A stretch of 64,000 bases of DNA, from the NCBI GenBank assembly GCA_029565685.1, contig JAKQNR010000017.1, positions 124,001-188,000 on the forward strand, given 5' to 3'. The notes under the pieces are model-generated. The model did no database searches and had not been told where the DNA came from. It saw only the letters and a program-made list of their open reading frames with translations. Positions 8,626 to 18,160 of the stretch are shown here, one piece after another. The position numbers were made by a program, and so were the translations under genes. Within the stretch, counting starts at the first letter, position 1, and every line of letters begins with the position of its first letter. Source of the stretch: a bacterium. Lineage in GTDB: Bacteria; Zhuqueibacterota; Zhuqueibacteria; Residuimicrobiales; Residuimicrobiaceae.

Positions 8626-11190
8626 TCAACGAGATGGGTTGCGACCGGCAAAAAAACGATCCAGGGCGTCAAAGACCGAATCCCTTTTGCCGATGACGGT
8701 CGCGCAGGTGGGCAGAGAACGCATGAAGCGCTTGCCATAGTTTTTGTTGACCACCCGGTTATCCAGGATAACGACCGAGCCGCGATCGGTTTTATGGCGG
8801 ATCAGACGGCCGAAGCCCTGCTTGAGTTTCAGCACGGCCAGCGGAACGGCGTAATCCATAAAGGCATTGCCGCCGTTTTTTTCGATGGCCTCATAGCGTG
8901 CTTCGATGATCGGTTCGTTGGGCACTTTGAAGGGCAGACGGGTGATGATGACCAGCTCCAACGCGTCGCCCATCACGTCGACGCCTTCCCAAAAGCTGTC
9001 GGTTCCGAACAGCGCCGATGTTTTGTCCTGGCGAAATTGGTTGAGCAGGTCGTGGCGGTTCATCTGCCCCTGTTTGAGGGCGTTGATGCCGAGGAGATGC
9101 AGCGAGTCTTCCAGTTGCCGGTGGACGATGTTCATCAATCCATAGGAGGTAAACAGCACGAACGCGCGGCCCTGGGAGATGGCGAGGGCGCGGTAGATCA
9201 ACTGCACCAGCTCTTTGGTATAAGTGGGTTGGCCTGGTTCCGGAATATCCACCGGAATGCACAGCATCGCCTGCTTTTGATAGTCAAAGGGAGAAGGCAG
9301 CAGCAAGGGAATGCGCCGGTCCGGCTTGACGCTCTGCAGGCCGATGCGTTGTTCGAGAAAATCGAATTTTCCGTCCACCGTCAGCGTGGCGGAGGTCATG
9401 ACCACGGTGCCGAAGGATTCATACACCGCTTTCTGCATCATTGCGCCGATATCCAACGGTGATTTGAGAAAACGCACGATGTGGCGCGTACGAAAGCCCG
9501 GTTTGATCTCGATCCAGCGGATGTGGTCCTCATCATATTGAAAGACCACATCCTCGATGATCTGACCGGCTGCGGTCAGCCGCAGCGCTTGGGCGCGGAT
9601 TTCGATGATCAGTGAACTCCAGTCTTCGCCGGCCAAATCCTGGGCTTTATCCAGTTCTTTGACCAGGACCAGCAGCTGGTCGCTGAAAGCGTAAAGAGCT
9701 TGCAGATGGTCGCGGATGAGGTTGCCCAAACCTTTGTCGCGCACATTTTCAGCCACCTCTGGAATCAAGCGCAGCTTGATCTCTTCGCTTTGAGCGTCCG
9801 GCGCCAGTGATTTGACCTGATCATAGATATGATCCATCAGTTCTTGGGTGTCGTCGCTCAGACTGATGACGCCGGGCACCAGGCGGTCGGTGATAAGCCG
9901 GGTGATGGTTTCCCGAACTCCTTCGGTACGCGCTCCGCGCAGGCGGCTGACCCGGGTGAGAGCGGAGTGCAGATAGCCTTTGAGCATTGCTTTTTGCTGC
10001 CGGTGCAGCCGGCTGAACATGCGCTGCAGGCCGGCGCGGGTGATGTGATCGCCGAAATAACTGGTGGCGACGTCTTCGATGTGGTGCGCCTCATCGAAAA
10101 TGATGCGTTCGTAGGGCGGCAGCACCGCCGCATCGCCGGCATCGCCCAGTTCATGGCGGATGGCCAGATCCGCAAAGAGCAGGTGATGGTTGACCACAAG
10201 GAGATGGGCGCGCCCGGCGTTACGGCGCGCTTTGTTGACAAAACAGTCGCGAAAAAAGGCGCAGCGGCTGCGGGTGCAGGTGTCGCTCTCTGCGCCGATT
10301 TTTTCCCACAGCGTATCGCTCGGCAGGTAGCTCAGGTCCGCCTTGCTGCCTTCTTTAGAGGATTTGGCCCAATCGATGAGCGCGTGCAATTCCTCCCGTT
10401 CCTCTTCATCGGCCAGATCCAATTCCGAATCCGCCTCGTACACTTTGCGCAGACAGGCATAGTTGCCGCGTCCTTTGACCAGCACGGCGGTGAACGGCTG
10501 CGGCATGACGGTCTGCAGGAACGGGATATCTTTTTTAATCAGTTGTTCCTGCAGGTTGATGGTGTTGGTGGAGACCACCACCCGTTCCTTGTTCTGCAGC
10601 GCCCAGCGGATGGCGGGCGCGAGATAGGCCAGGGTTTTGCCGGTGCCGGTGCCTGCTTCGATGGTGGCGATTTTATCCTCATTGAACGCCGTCACCACCG
10701 CTTGGGCCATATCCGCTTGCTGCGGCCGGTGTTCAAAGCCGGACAGATTTTTTGCGATGGGTCCGGCCGGGCCCAGCATCTCAGCCAGCTCGCGGCCATC
10801 CAGGGCGATCTTTTCTTTTTTCTCAAACGGCTCGACGACCACATAGATGTCGGCGACCGTATTGTTGACGATGTAAAAAGCGACGCGAAAAGCGTCCAGA
10901 TGACCGGCGATGGACAGGTCCGCTTCCGAAGGAGTGAGATCGCCGGAGGGGTGGTTGTGGATGACCACATCCGCCTCACGCGCTTTTTCCAGCACCGCCG
11001 GCGCCGCGGTTTTATGGCCGCGCGCCGCTGCCTCCACATCGTGGACCAGCAGATCTTCTTCGGTGTAACCGACGAAAAAGACCTCGTTGTCCTTGGCGCG
11101 TCGGATCTCGGCGCGTATTTTTTCGATAACCGGAAGGGAGAGATATTTATTCGGTTCGTTGTTCATCAGGCCAATGTACAGAAAATTCAC
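8626..11190 (-). CDS. RadC-like JAMM domain fused to a DinG/XPD-family helicase
   Basis: An 854-residue fusion. Residues ~1-125 contain a RadC/JAB-type JAMM metalloprotease-like motif (VIHNHPSGDLTPSEADL, with an upstream Glu in NEVFF). The rest is a DinG-like superfamily 2 helicase: Q-motif-like FEHRPQQADMAQAV, Walker A EAGTGTGKT, DEAH box FDEAHH, and a C-terminal QGFGRLIRHKTDRG. Four cysteines (NYACLRK; then three in DTCTRSRCAFFRDC) fit the [4Fe-4S] cluster site of this family, so it should be an iron-sulfur 5'-to-3' DNA helicase. The start is either GTG 11190 or ATG 11166; neither has a convincing ribosome binding site. Ordinary DinG lacks this N-terminal domain. Confidence 0.85.
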   Translation of the reverse strand: MNFLYIGLMNNEPNKYLSLPVIEKIRAEIRRAKDNEVFFVGYTEEDLLVHDVEAAARGHKTAAPAVLEKAREADVVIHNHPSGDLTPSEADLSIAGHLDAFRVAFYIVNNTVADIYVVVEPFEKKEKIALDGRELAEMLGPAGPIAKNLSGFEHRPQQADMAQAVVTAFNEDKIATIEAGTGTGKTLAYLAPAIRWALQNKERVVVSTNTINLQEQLIKKDIPFLQTVMPQPFTAVLVKGRGNYACLRKVYEADSELDLADEEEREELHALIDWAKSSKEGSKADLSYLPSDTLWEKIGAESDTCTRSRCAFFRDCFVNKARRNAGRAHLLVVNHHLLFADLAIRHELGDAGDAAVLPPYERIIFDEAHHIEDVATSYFGDHITRAGLQRMFSRLHRQQKAMLKGYLHSALTRVSRLRGARTEGVRETITRLITDRLVPGVISLSDDTQELMDHIYDQVKSLAPDAQSEEIKLRLIPEVAENVRDKGLGNLIRDHLQALYAFSDQLLVLVKELDKAQDLAGEDWSSLIIEIRAQALRLTAAGQIIEDVVFQYDEDHIRWIEIKPGFRTRHIVRFLKSPLDIGAMMQKAVYESFGTVVMTSATLTVDGKFDFLEQRIGLQSVKPDRRIPLLLPSPFDYQKQAMLCIPVDIPEPGQPTYTKELVQLIYRALAISQGRAFVLFTSYGLMNIVHRQLEDSLHLLGINALKQGQMNRHDLLNQFRQDKTSALFGTDSFWEGVDVMGDALELVIITRLPFKVPNEPIIEARYEAIEKNGGNAFMDYAVPLAVLKLKQGFGRLIRHKTDRGSVVILDNRVVNKNYGKRFMRSLPTCATVIGKRDSVFDALDRFFAGRNPSR

Positions 11191-11241
11191 CGCTATTGCA
11201 ATTCCGAATTGTCGGTTCCGTGCTGCTGTGCCGGCTGCCGC

Positions 11242-11874
11242 TTATTTACGGATCAGCGCCATCATTCCGCAGCGGCAGGTGATCAGGCAAAAGCAACACC
11301 AGCAGACGATGCCCAGCCATTTACAGCCGTCCTCCAGCAGATAGGACCACTGGCCCAGTTGCGTCAGCTGGGTCTCCAGCAACGCGTCCATCATCAGCGA
11401 AGCGCCGAGCAGGGCGACTGAGAGCAGCATCCAGGTTCCGTTTTTTTTCAGCAGCTGCTGACGGCAGAGGACCAGATACAAAATCGTCCCCATCGCGAGA
11501 ATGGTGAACACCCATTTTTCCGGAATGCCCAGATAGTTGGGTGCGATCGACTCGTGCAGCTGAAACAGATCGTCCAGGGCGAAATAGGTGGAGAGCGAAC
11601 CGGTGGCAATGGCGAACCGGAACAACTTGTGCAGATGCAGGCTTCGGTATACACTTGCTGAGAAAAGCCAAAGGGTTGCGCTTGTCCACCACAGCAGAAT
11701 GCCGAGGCTGGAGAGAAATCCTGACAGGGGATGGATGCGGGCGATGGCAGCCACATCGCGCGTCATGCGGGAAAAATGAACCTGGTGCTGCAGCCCTAGA
11801 ACCGCGATGAGGGCCAGCGGCAGCACCGAGAGGAACGGGACCACTATGGCGGGTCGGCAAATCAAACGGTACAT
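11242..11874 (-). CDS. Multi-pass membrane protein of unknown function
   Basis: A 210-residue hydrophobic protein with about six predicted membrane segments, the first at residues ~9-28 just after the start. Two polar spots stand out between helices: FALDDLFQLHES near the middle and LLEDGCKWLGI near the C-terminus. Acidic and His residues placed this way at the membrane interface recall the ceramidase-like/CREST type of membrane hydrolase, but the resemblance is weak and I do not assign it. The C-terminal tail is unusually Cys-rich (CWCCFCLITCRCG). It lies 51 bases downstream of nothing on its own strand that is clearly linked to it. Confidence 0.6.
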   Translation of the reverse strand: MYRLICRPAIVVPFLSVLPLALIAVLGLQHQVHFSRMTRDVAAIARIHPLSGFLSSLGILLWWTSATLWLFSASVYRSLHLHKLFRFAIATGSLSTYFALDDLFQLHESIAPNYLGIPEKWVFTILAMGTILYLVLCRQQLLKKNGTWMLLSVALLGASLMMDALLETQLTQLGQWSYLLEDGCKWLGIVCWCCFCLITCRCGMMALIRK

Positions 11875-11978
11875 ACGGCCTCCCTGGCTTTATGATCATT
11901 TCAAGCCTTTGGCGCCGCCTGAACAGCAGTGCCTTGAAGGCAGAGGGGTTTCTTGCCGAGCAATATTCAGCACGGACC

Positions 11979-12902
11979 CTACAGGCTCCAGAACGTCCGC
12001 CATTCGCGAAATAATCCTTGGCCCGCGTTAGTGCGAAAGATGGATTCACGGTCGATGAAATCGGTTTCGGCGATCGCTGCTTTTTCCACCCAGTGCGGCC
12101 TGAATTCGATGAGGGTGTCCAGGCTCTGCTGCAGCTGTCTGCGCCACACCAGCGGATCGGTCAGATCGACCCTCTTCCCGCCTGCGGCCAAGCGCTGCAG
12201 ATCCGCGAGCACGCCGGACGGATGTAGAGGCCACAGGGCATCCGCCTCGACGCAGCTGACCGCCAAGCGGTCGGCGGTCGGCGGCGGTGCGGGCGGATTC
12301 GTTTTCCATAGATCATGTCCGCTTACCAGCTCTACACAGCGGCTGATCTCATCCGCGGTGAACAGGGGGGATGCCGGGTGGCCGCTGCGCATGAGCTCGC
12401 GCAGCAGGCTGCCGGCGTTGACAGCGCCGCGTTGCATGTGTTCGATCCGCTGCTGCGTTTTCTGCTTGCTCAACGCAGCGGCTTTATCATGCAGTCCCGC
12501 TCTCTTGCATTCGCGGATCTCTTCTTCCATAATTCGGGGTATATAATAATTGTCGTGGACAAAGGCAAAGGCTGCGGCTATCCGTTTTTCCGCAAGCGAC
12601 AAACCTTCGCTTTCCGCGATTTTCAGCACATGGGCGAACACGATCCATTCATGGTCTTGTCCGTTATCCTGCGGAGGTCTGCCTGACTGCCAGCGCTGCC
12701 AGGCGGCGTTGGCCAGTGTGTGAGCCGTCACGCGCAGCTCTTCCCGTTCCCGGGCGTCGGCGAGGCCGCTTAGAGCTCCCTCTAGTATGAGGTTCAAGCG
12801 TGCGGGAGGGTCGGTCGATTGGTTTGCCGGGGCAGAGAGCTGCAAAAGAGTTTTCTCCTTTCCTGAAAAAAAGAGCGCTGATAATTTCATAGCACCGGAC
12901 AC
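11979..12902 (-). CDS. Divergent HD-superfamily-like protein
   Basis: A 307-residue soluble protein. A region around residues 85-205 has the HD phosphohydrolase pattern: an early His in the FAHVLKIAE helix, a His-Asp pair in FAFVHDNYYIPRI, a later His-Asp pair in ELVSGHDLW and an Asp in CVEADALWPLHP. That suggests a metal-dependent phosphohydrolase, but the match is distant. The reading starts with GTG at 12902, supported by GAGGGC upstream; an in-frame ATG at 12890 is the alternative. It begins 30 bases after the MBL-fold gene, so the two may be co-transcribed. The substrate is not predictable. Confidence 0.55.
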   Translation of the reverse strand: MSGAMKLSALFFSGKEKTLLQLSAPANQSTDPPARLNLILEGALSGLADAREREELRVTAHTLANAAWQRWQSGRPPQDNGQDHEWIVFAHVLKIAESEGLSLAEKRIAAAFAFVHDNYYIPRIMEEEIRECKRAGLHDKAAALSKQKTQQRIEHMQRGAVNAGSLLRELMRSGHPASPLFTADEISRCVELVSGHDLWKTNPPAPPPTADRLAVSCVEADALWPLHPSGVLADLQRLAAGGKRVDLTDPLVWRRQLQQSLDTLIEFRPHWVEKAAIAETDFIDRESIFRTNAGQGLFREWRTFWSL

Positions 12903-12932
12903 GGCCTTGCCCTCACCAGACCCGCGCTGCAG

Positions 12933-13874
12933 TTACTCCAACCGGACCGCATCATATCCCCGCTCCTGCAGAAGCAGGGGATAATCCTCTGGGCCATGGG
13001 TGGTGTAAATGCGTTTGGGCTGAATCCGGTCGATCAGCTGAAAGAGCTCGCTGAAATCAGCATGGTCGCTGAGCGGGATGACGTGATCAGCGCTGTTTCC
13101 CATGGGATTGAATCCAGCGCCCCATCCGGAGAGGAGCACGGTTTTGTGACGGCCGATAGTTCGAGCCAGGCGGGTGCGGATGAGGTGCGGCGCCAGGATC
13201 AGAACTTCTTCGCCGTTCATGGGCGTTTCATTCCAGCGCCGGCAATTTTGAAATTTGACGCCGAACTCGCTATAGATCTCGGCCAGCTCCCACGCGCTCT
13301 GATGCACCTTGACGGTACAGCCGTGATCGCCGAGCAGTTTCATGGCTTCCTGGGCTTTGCCCAAGCTGTAGGCCAAAACCACCGGCGTCTCGCCCTTGTG
13401 AAAACAGCCGTGAACGAAATCCAACAGCTCGCCGGCCATGGAATCGCGGGAGCGGTTGAACACATAATTCGGATGGCCGTAAGTGGATTCCATGATCAGG
13501 ATGTCCGCTTGCGGAGTCACGATGGGTTCACAGGTCAGACCGGATTGAATTTTAAAATCGCCGGTGTACAGCAGAGAGAGGCCGTCGTATTGGACTCGGA
13601 TCATCGCGGAGCCGAGAATATGGCCTGCGGGATAGAGCTCGACGCTCACATCGCCGATCTGCAGCGCTACGCCGAAATCCAAAGCGACGAACTCTGCTGC
13701 GCCCTGGCGAAGTTGATGAAATCGCGCGGTGGCCGGTGTAGAGAGAATTTTTCGGTGTTTTTTCAGATGATCGGCATGCCCGTGGGAGACAAAAGAGAAA
13801 TCCACTCTGCGTTGGGCATCTAGCCAAAGGTCGATGGGGTCCAGTTTGATTCCAGCTGGCTGATAGGTAAACAT
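12933..13874 (-). CDS. MBL-fold exonuclease-like protein (SNM1/beta-CASP type)
   Basis: A metallo-beta-lactamase-fold protein with the zinc motif SHGHADHL and later PAGHILGSAM, LYTGDFK and ESTYGHP segments, followed by PLSDHADF near the C-terminus. This is the order found in ligase-associated DNA exonucleases and beta-CASP nucleases. I place the start at the ATG at 13874 (MFTYQPAGIKL), which matches the usual family N-terminus and gives 313 residues. An upstream ATG at 13982 is in frame, but the extra 36 residues read through decayed GxxExxY sequence. No partner DNA ligase is visible nearby. Confidence 0.8.
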   Translation of the reverse strand: MFTYQPAGIKLDPIDLWLDAQRRVDFSFVSHGHADHLKKHRKILSTPATARFHQLRQGAAEFVALDFGVALQIGDVSVELYPAGHILGSAMIRVQYDGLSLLYTGDFKIQSGLTCEPIVTPQADILIMESTYGHPNYVFNRSRDSMAGELLDFVHGCFHKGETPVVLAYSLGKAQEAMKLLGDHGCTVKVHQSAWELAEIYSEFGVKFQNCRRWNETPMNGEEVLILAPHLIRTRLARTIGRHKTVLLSGWGAGFNPMGNSADHVIPLSDHADFSELFQLIDRIQPKRIYTTHGPEDYPLLLQERGYDAVRLE

Positions 13875-13942
13875 GCGTCGGCAGTCTTTTTTGAAGGTTG
13901 TCAATTTGTTGAAACCGTGAAGGAAAAAGAGTTCGCAAAGCT

Positions 13943-14240
13943 TTACGGAACGAATCTTCTGATCCCTTGAGAAGTGCGGCATTGAAATTGATCAGCAAAC
14001 CGATTCAAAGCTGTCCAAGAAAAATGAAAAATCAAAAAATCAAATGAAAGTCAAAGCGCTAACTGAGCCGTTTATAACCAAGTTCACGAGAAGACGAAGA
14101 AAAGCGCCCATGCAATTCATTTAAATATCTTAATTTAGTGAAGCCCCTTCTTCGTGCGCTCGAATGCCTCGAGGAAAGAAAGCTTAAAAGGCGAAAAATC
14201 AACTTGCCTATCGATAGATTTGATTTCAAGAATCATGTTG
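13943..14240 (-). pseudogene. Decayed GxxExxY-family gene remnant
   Basis: On the reverse strand, fragments of a GxxExxY protein can be read in order but not in one frame. NMILEIKS (near 14240-14215) resembles the conserved strand with the Glu-x-Lys pair. Then comes IGLLINFNAALLK (about 14002-13967), and after a one-base frame change near 13966, GIRRFVP and a stop (TAA at 13945-13943), the classic C-terminal motif of the family. Stops and low-complexity sequence break the middle. It fills most of the 468-bp stretch between the MBL-fold gene and pdxT. The rest of that stretch shows no gene. Confidence 0.65.
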
Positions 14241-14342
14241 TTTTCCTTCCATCGAATCTGCTATGCAGCGCCCGCTTTGCGCTGCATTCAGCCCGAGCGA
14301 AGTGAGGGCGGAACCGGCAAAGGCATCGGCTGTGCGCGCTGA

Positions 14343-14906
14343 TTATACCTTGCGAAGGAAATACTCGTGCACCGACGGATCGTCCGTGAGTTCCGGATGA
14401 AAGGTCGCGGCCAGGATGCGCTCGTTTTCGACCAGCACGATGTCGCTGCGATGCCGGCCGAGCACAGACACTGATTTTCCGATTTCAATGATTTTCGGCG
14501 CGCGTATAAAAAAGCCGGGAATGGAATGGTTATGGCCCTCCCAGCTGACCGTCACCTCGTCGATGAAAGAGTCTTTCTGCCGGCCGTAGGCGTTGCGTTC
14601 AACGGTGAGATCGATCAGCCCCAGCGGGTCGAATGGATGATTCGGCGTCCGGCTGGATAGAATGATCAGACCGGCGCAGGTGCCGAAAATCGGCCGGCGT
14701 TCGCCGAAATGGCGCAGCGGTTCCCACAGTCCGTGTTTGTGCATGACGATGGTGAGAGTGGTGGATTCGCCGCCGGGGATGATCAGGCCGTCGCATTGAT
14801 TCAGCTCTGCCTCAGTGCGCACCAGGTATGGAATCTGACCGAGCCGCTTCAGGATATCCACATGTTTGCTGTAATCGCCCTGGACGGCCAGAACTCCGAC
14901 GCGCAT
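14343..14906 (-). CDS. pdxT: Pyridoxal 5'-phosphate synthase glutaminase subunit PdxT
   Basis: A class I glutamine amidotransferase of 187 residues that releases ammonia from glutamine and passes it to PdxS. Visible features are the N-terminal VGVLAVQGDYSKHVDIL, the GGESTT motif, the nucleophile in PIFGTCAGLI, and the C-terminal ATFHPELTDD with the catalytic His and Glu. The ATG at 14906 overlaps the pdxS stop by one base (TGATG), so the two subunits are translationally coupled; TTG and GTG codons just before it are less likely starts. Together with pdxS it makes vitamin B6 by the DXP-independent route. Confidence 0.97.
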   Translation of the reverse strand: MRVGVLAVQGDYSKHVDILKRLGQIPYLVRTEAELNQCDGLIIPGGESTTLTIVMHKHGLWEPLRHFGERRPIFGTCAGLIILSSRTPNHPFDPLGLIDLTVERNAYGRQKDSFIDEVTVSWEGHNHSIPGFFIRAPKIIEIGKSVSVLGRHRSDIVLVENERILAATFHPELTDDPSVHEYFLRKV

Positions 14907-15790
14907 CACCAACCCCGGCCGGCCATGCGCTCGTTATCGGGAATGGCGTTGATCTCCAGACCTGGCATGGCCTCGCCCAAGCCTTCGGAAACCCTGGCGA
15001 TGAGATCGGGGTCGTCGAAATGGGTGACAGCGGAAACGATGGCCTTGGCCATTTTCTCCGGTGCGCTGGATTTAAAAATGCCGCTGCCGACGAACACGCT
15101 TTCCGCGCCCAGCTGTCTCATCAACGAAGCGTCCGCCGGGGTGGCCACGCCGCCGGCGGAAAAATTGGGCACAGGCAGTTTACCGAGCTTTTTCACCTCG
15201 CGTATCAACTCCGCCGGTGCGCCCAGCTTTTTGCCTTCTGTGACCAGTTCTTCATCGCTCAGGGATTGAATGCGTCGAATGCCGCTCATGACGCTGCGCA
15301 TATGCCGCACCGCTTCCACGACGTTGCCGGTACCGGCTTCGCCTTTGGTGCGGATCATGGCCGCGCCCTCGCTGATGCGGCGTAGGGCTTCGCCCAGTTC
15401 ACGGCAGCCGCAGACGAAAGGCACTTTGAATCTCCATTTATCGATATGATATTCTTCGTCCGCCGGGGTGAGCACTTCGCTCTCATCGATGAAATCCACG
15501 CCTAGAGCTTCCAGCACTTGGGCTTCGGCGAAATGGCCGATACGGCATTTGGCCATTACCGGAATGGAAACGGCTTTTTGAATGGCCTTGATGACCGTCG
15601 GATCAGACATGCGGGCGACGCCGCCATGGCTGCGGATGTCCGCCGGGATGCGCTCCAGGGCCATCACCGCCACAGCGCCGGCGTCCTCGGCGATCTTGGC
15701 CTGCTCCGGTGTGGTGACGTCCATAATGACGCCGCCCTTGAGCATTTCCGCCAATCCGATTTTCAGGTTTATATTGTCGGCTTTTTCCAT
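14906..15790 (-). CDS. pdxS: Pyridoxal 5'-phosphate synthase lyase subunit PdxS
   Basis: A 294-residue synthase subunit that builds PLP from ribose 5-phosphate, glyceraldehyde 3-phosphate and ammonia. Recognised from [17 protein letters not shown] (substrate Lys region), [31 protein letters not shown], the phosphate loop [19 protein letters not shown] and the VGSGIFKS segment, all highly conserved in this family. Length is normal. It is first in the operon with pdxT, with 166 bp of non-coding DNA before it on its strand in which a promoter is expected but no strong consensus was seen. Confidence 0.98.
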   Translation of the reverse strand: MEKADNINLKIGLAEMLKGGVIMDVTTPEQAKIAEDAGAVAVMALERIPADIRSHGGVARMSDPTVIKAIQKAVSIPVMAKCRIGHFAEAQVLEALGVDFIDESEVLTPADEEYHIDKWRFKVPFVCGCRELGEALRRISEGAAMIRTKGEAGTGNVVEAVRHMRSVMSGIRRIQSLSDEELVTEGKKLGAPAELIREVKKLGKLPVPNFSAGGVATPADASLMRQLGAESVFVGSGIFKSSAPEKMAKAIVSAVTHFDDPDLIARVSEGLGEAMPGLEINAIPDNERMAGRGW

Positions 15791-15956
15791 AATACAACCT
15801 CATTTGATGCGATAATAAAAATTTAAAGTACGGAAAATATTTGGGATTTTCAACAAGGAAATTGGCGGAGGAACCATGCTGGTTGGGATTCAGGGCGTTC
15901 GTCGCACTTCCAGCGGCGGCGCCGGAGAGTGGAACAACAGCGGCCGGGTGCTGCGC

Positions 15957-18152
15957 TCAGTATTTTATCTTTTTTTTACTCCCTCGGCTCCTATAATCGC
16001 GGATCATGGATCTCGGGTTTTTATGGATCGGGCACTCTTCCTGCGGCAGGTATCGTACATCGAAAATTTCGTCGACCACCTCAGGACAGTATTTGCCGGC
16101 CAGCATTTTGGATTCATTGCAGATGGATGCGTTCACCACCCCGGCGGGACGGACGAAATCCACCACCGGCAGGTTCAGCGTGTCCAGGCTGTTCTTGATG
16201 ATGGGCACAGTGATGGGCAACGCAGCGTTGGAACCGGTTTGTCTGGGGCCGAGATTGAGAGAAGGGTCATCGTGCCCCACCCAGGTGCTGACCACGATCT
16301 GCGGAGTAAATGTGATATACCAGGCGTCGGTGCAATCGTTGGTGGTGCCGGTTTTTCCGGCAGCCGGCCGGCGGAAGTTGAATTGCGACACAGAGGCGCT
16401 GCCGGTGCCCTCCTGAGCCACGCTGCGCAGCATATCCACCATGATATAGGCGGTCTCTTCCCGCAGAACTCCGCGGCTTTGCGGCGCTGCGGTGCTCAGC
16501 ACATTGCCGAAACGGTCCTCCACCCGCAGCACGCTGATCGGGCTTACCAGCACGCCGCGATTGGCGAACACGCCGAACGCGGCGGTGATTTCAATGGGTT
16601 TTACGCCCGTGGATCCCAGGGCGATCGCATCGACGGCATCCAATGGGGTGGTGATGCCCATGCTGCGCGCATAGTGCACGATTTGACGAGGCGGCACATC
16701 TTCCTGGACGAGTCGGGCGCTGACCAGATTCAGCGAACGGCGAAGCCCCTCGCGCAGCGTGGTCTTACCGCCGATGGTGTTGTCATAGTTGGCCGGGGTC
16801 CAGCGCGATCCGTCCGACTGCTGGACCACAATGGGTTGGTTCAATTTCTCATAGCAGGGCATATAGCCGTTGTCCACAGCCGCGGTGTAGACGATGGGCT
16901 TGAACACCGAACCGGGTTGACGGATCGCCTGCACGCATCGATTGTATTTGCTCTCGGTGAAATCGCGGCCTCCGATCATGGCGAGAATGTGGCCGTTCCT
17001 GGGGTCCAGGACCAGGACCGACACCTGCACCGCCGCTTTGGTGTTGAGCACAGAGTCCGCCAATGCTTTAGTGTAGATGATTTTTTCTAAACCGTATTTT
17101 TCGATCATCTCCTTGGGCGCAAGCTTTTGCAGATCATCCTTATTGCGATGGGCGCGGTTGGAGATTTCTTGGTTGTGGGGCAGAAAGGCGGCCACCGCCT
17201 GCTCGGCGCACGCCTGAACGCGGGTGTCCAGCGTGGTGTAGATCTGCATACCGGCCTTGTACAGATCCCAACCATATTGACGTTGCAGCTCCTGTCGAAT
17301 GGTTTCGGTGAAATAGGGCGCGATGCCAAGATCCTTGCGTTCATAGTTCGGCGCCAGCTTGAGTTCAGCGTTGACTGCTTGCTGATACTGGGCGCGGGTG
17401 ATATAGCCCTCATCCAGCATGCGGTTGAGAACCATGGTGCGCCGTTTGAGGGCCCGGTCCGCATAGCGATAGGGATTGAGATAGGCCGGTCGTTGCGCCA
17501 TGCCGGCGAGCAGCGCGAACTCGTCGAGAGTGCAGTTCTGAATTTTTTTTCCGAACATCAATTGGCTGGCCGCCTCGACGCCATAGCTGCCGTGGGCAAA
17601 TGACATGTGATTGAGGTACATGTCCATGATTTCATGCTTGGTGTAGGTTCGTTCCAGCTGCACCGCGGTGATCATCTCTTTGATCTTGCGGGTGATGGTT
17701 TTCTCCGGACTCAGATGCAGGCGCCGGGCCAGCTGTTGGGTCAGAGTGCTGGCGCCCTGTTGACGGCTCATGGTTAGAATATCCGACAAAGCGGCGCGCA
17801 GGAAGCGCAGCGGGGCGATGCCCCAATGGCTGTAAAAGCGGTGATCCTCAATGGCCAAAACGGCTTTGACCATGGGCTCCGGGATCTCAGCCAGAGGGAC
17901 GTAAAACCGGCGTTCGGTAAAAAATTCTTTGATCAGAACGCCGTCTGCGGAAAAGACTTTGGTCGCCAATTCGGGATTATAGTTTTCCAGCTGGTCGAAG
18001 GAAGGCAGACTGAAACTGAGATAGACGATCCAGGAGAGGAATGCGATGAAGAGCGCCACCAGGATGAACAACAGCCTGCGTCGGTTCGGGGATATGGTTG
18101 TTCCGCCAGGAGGGTGCGGAGCAACGTTGCGGAAAAACCGTTTCATAGACAT
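15957..18152 (-). CDS. Class A penicillin-binding protein (PBP1a family)
   Basis: A 731-residue bifunctional peptidoglycan synthase. A single membrane anchor lies at residues ~26-48. The glycosyltransferase 51 domain shows the catalytic EDHRFYSHWG and QGASTLTQQLARR. The transpeptidase domain has SVFK (nucleophile Ser), SLN and KTGTT boxes. The C-terminus is basic (SRGSKKKIKY). It starts eight bases after the mreB stop, so it should be co-transcribed with mreB and take part in elongation of the cell wall. Two ATGs lie two codons apart; the first is annotated. No mreC or mreD is seen nearby. Confidence 0.95.
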   Translation of the reverse strand: MSMKRFFRNVAPHPPGGTTISPNRRRLLFILVALFIAFLSWIVYLSFSLPSFDQLENYNPELATKVFSADGVLIKEFFTERRFYVPLAEIPEPMVKAVLAIEDHRFYSHWGIAPLRFLRAALSDILTMSRQQGASTLTQQLARRLHLSPEKTITRKIKEMITAVQLERTYTKHEIMDMYLNHMSFAHGSYGVEAASQLMFGKKIQNCTLDEFALLAGMAQRPAYLNPYRYADRALKRRTMVLNRMLDEGYITRAQYQQAVNAELKLAPNYERKDLGIAPYFTETIRQELQRQYGWDLYKAGMQIYTTLDTRVQACAEQAVAAFLPHNQEISNRAHRNKDDLQKLAPKEMIEKYGLEKIIYTKALADSVLNTKAAVQVSVLVLDPRNGHILAMIGGRDFTESKYNRCVQAIRQPGSVFKPIVYTAAVDNGYMPCYEKLNQPIVVQQSDGSRWTPANYDNTIGGKTTLREGLRRSLNLVSARLVQEDVPPRQIVHYARSMGITTPLDAVDAIALGSTGVKPIEITAAFGVFANRGVLVSPISVLRVEDRFGNVLSTAAPQSRGVLREETAYIMVDMLRSVAQEGTGSASVSQFNFRRPAAGKTGTTNDCTDAWYITFTPQIVVSTWVGHDDPSLNLGPRQTGSNAALPITVPIIKNSLDTLNLPVVDFVRPAGVVNASICNESKMLAGKYCPEVVDEIFDVRYLPQEECPIHKNPRSMIRDYRSRGSKKKIKY

Positions 18153-18160
18153 GGGGAAGA

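Noticed and set aside
9829..11421. 530-codon plus-strand open frame
   Set aside because: It is antisense to the helicase fusion, which has clear family motifs; the plus-strand translation shows none and reflects GC-rich codon structure.
15876..17090. 404-codon plus-strand open frame with GGAGG before its ATG
   Set aside because: It lies antisense to the penicillin-binding protein, whose SxxK, SxN and KTG boxes are intact. The opposite translation has no recognisable domain.
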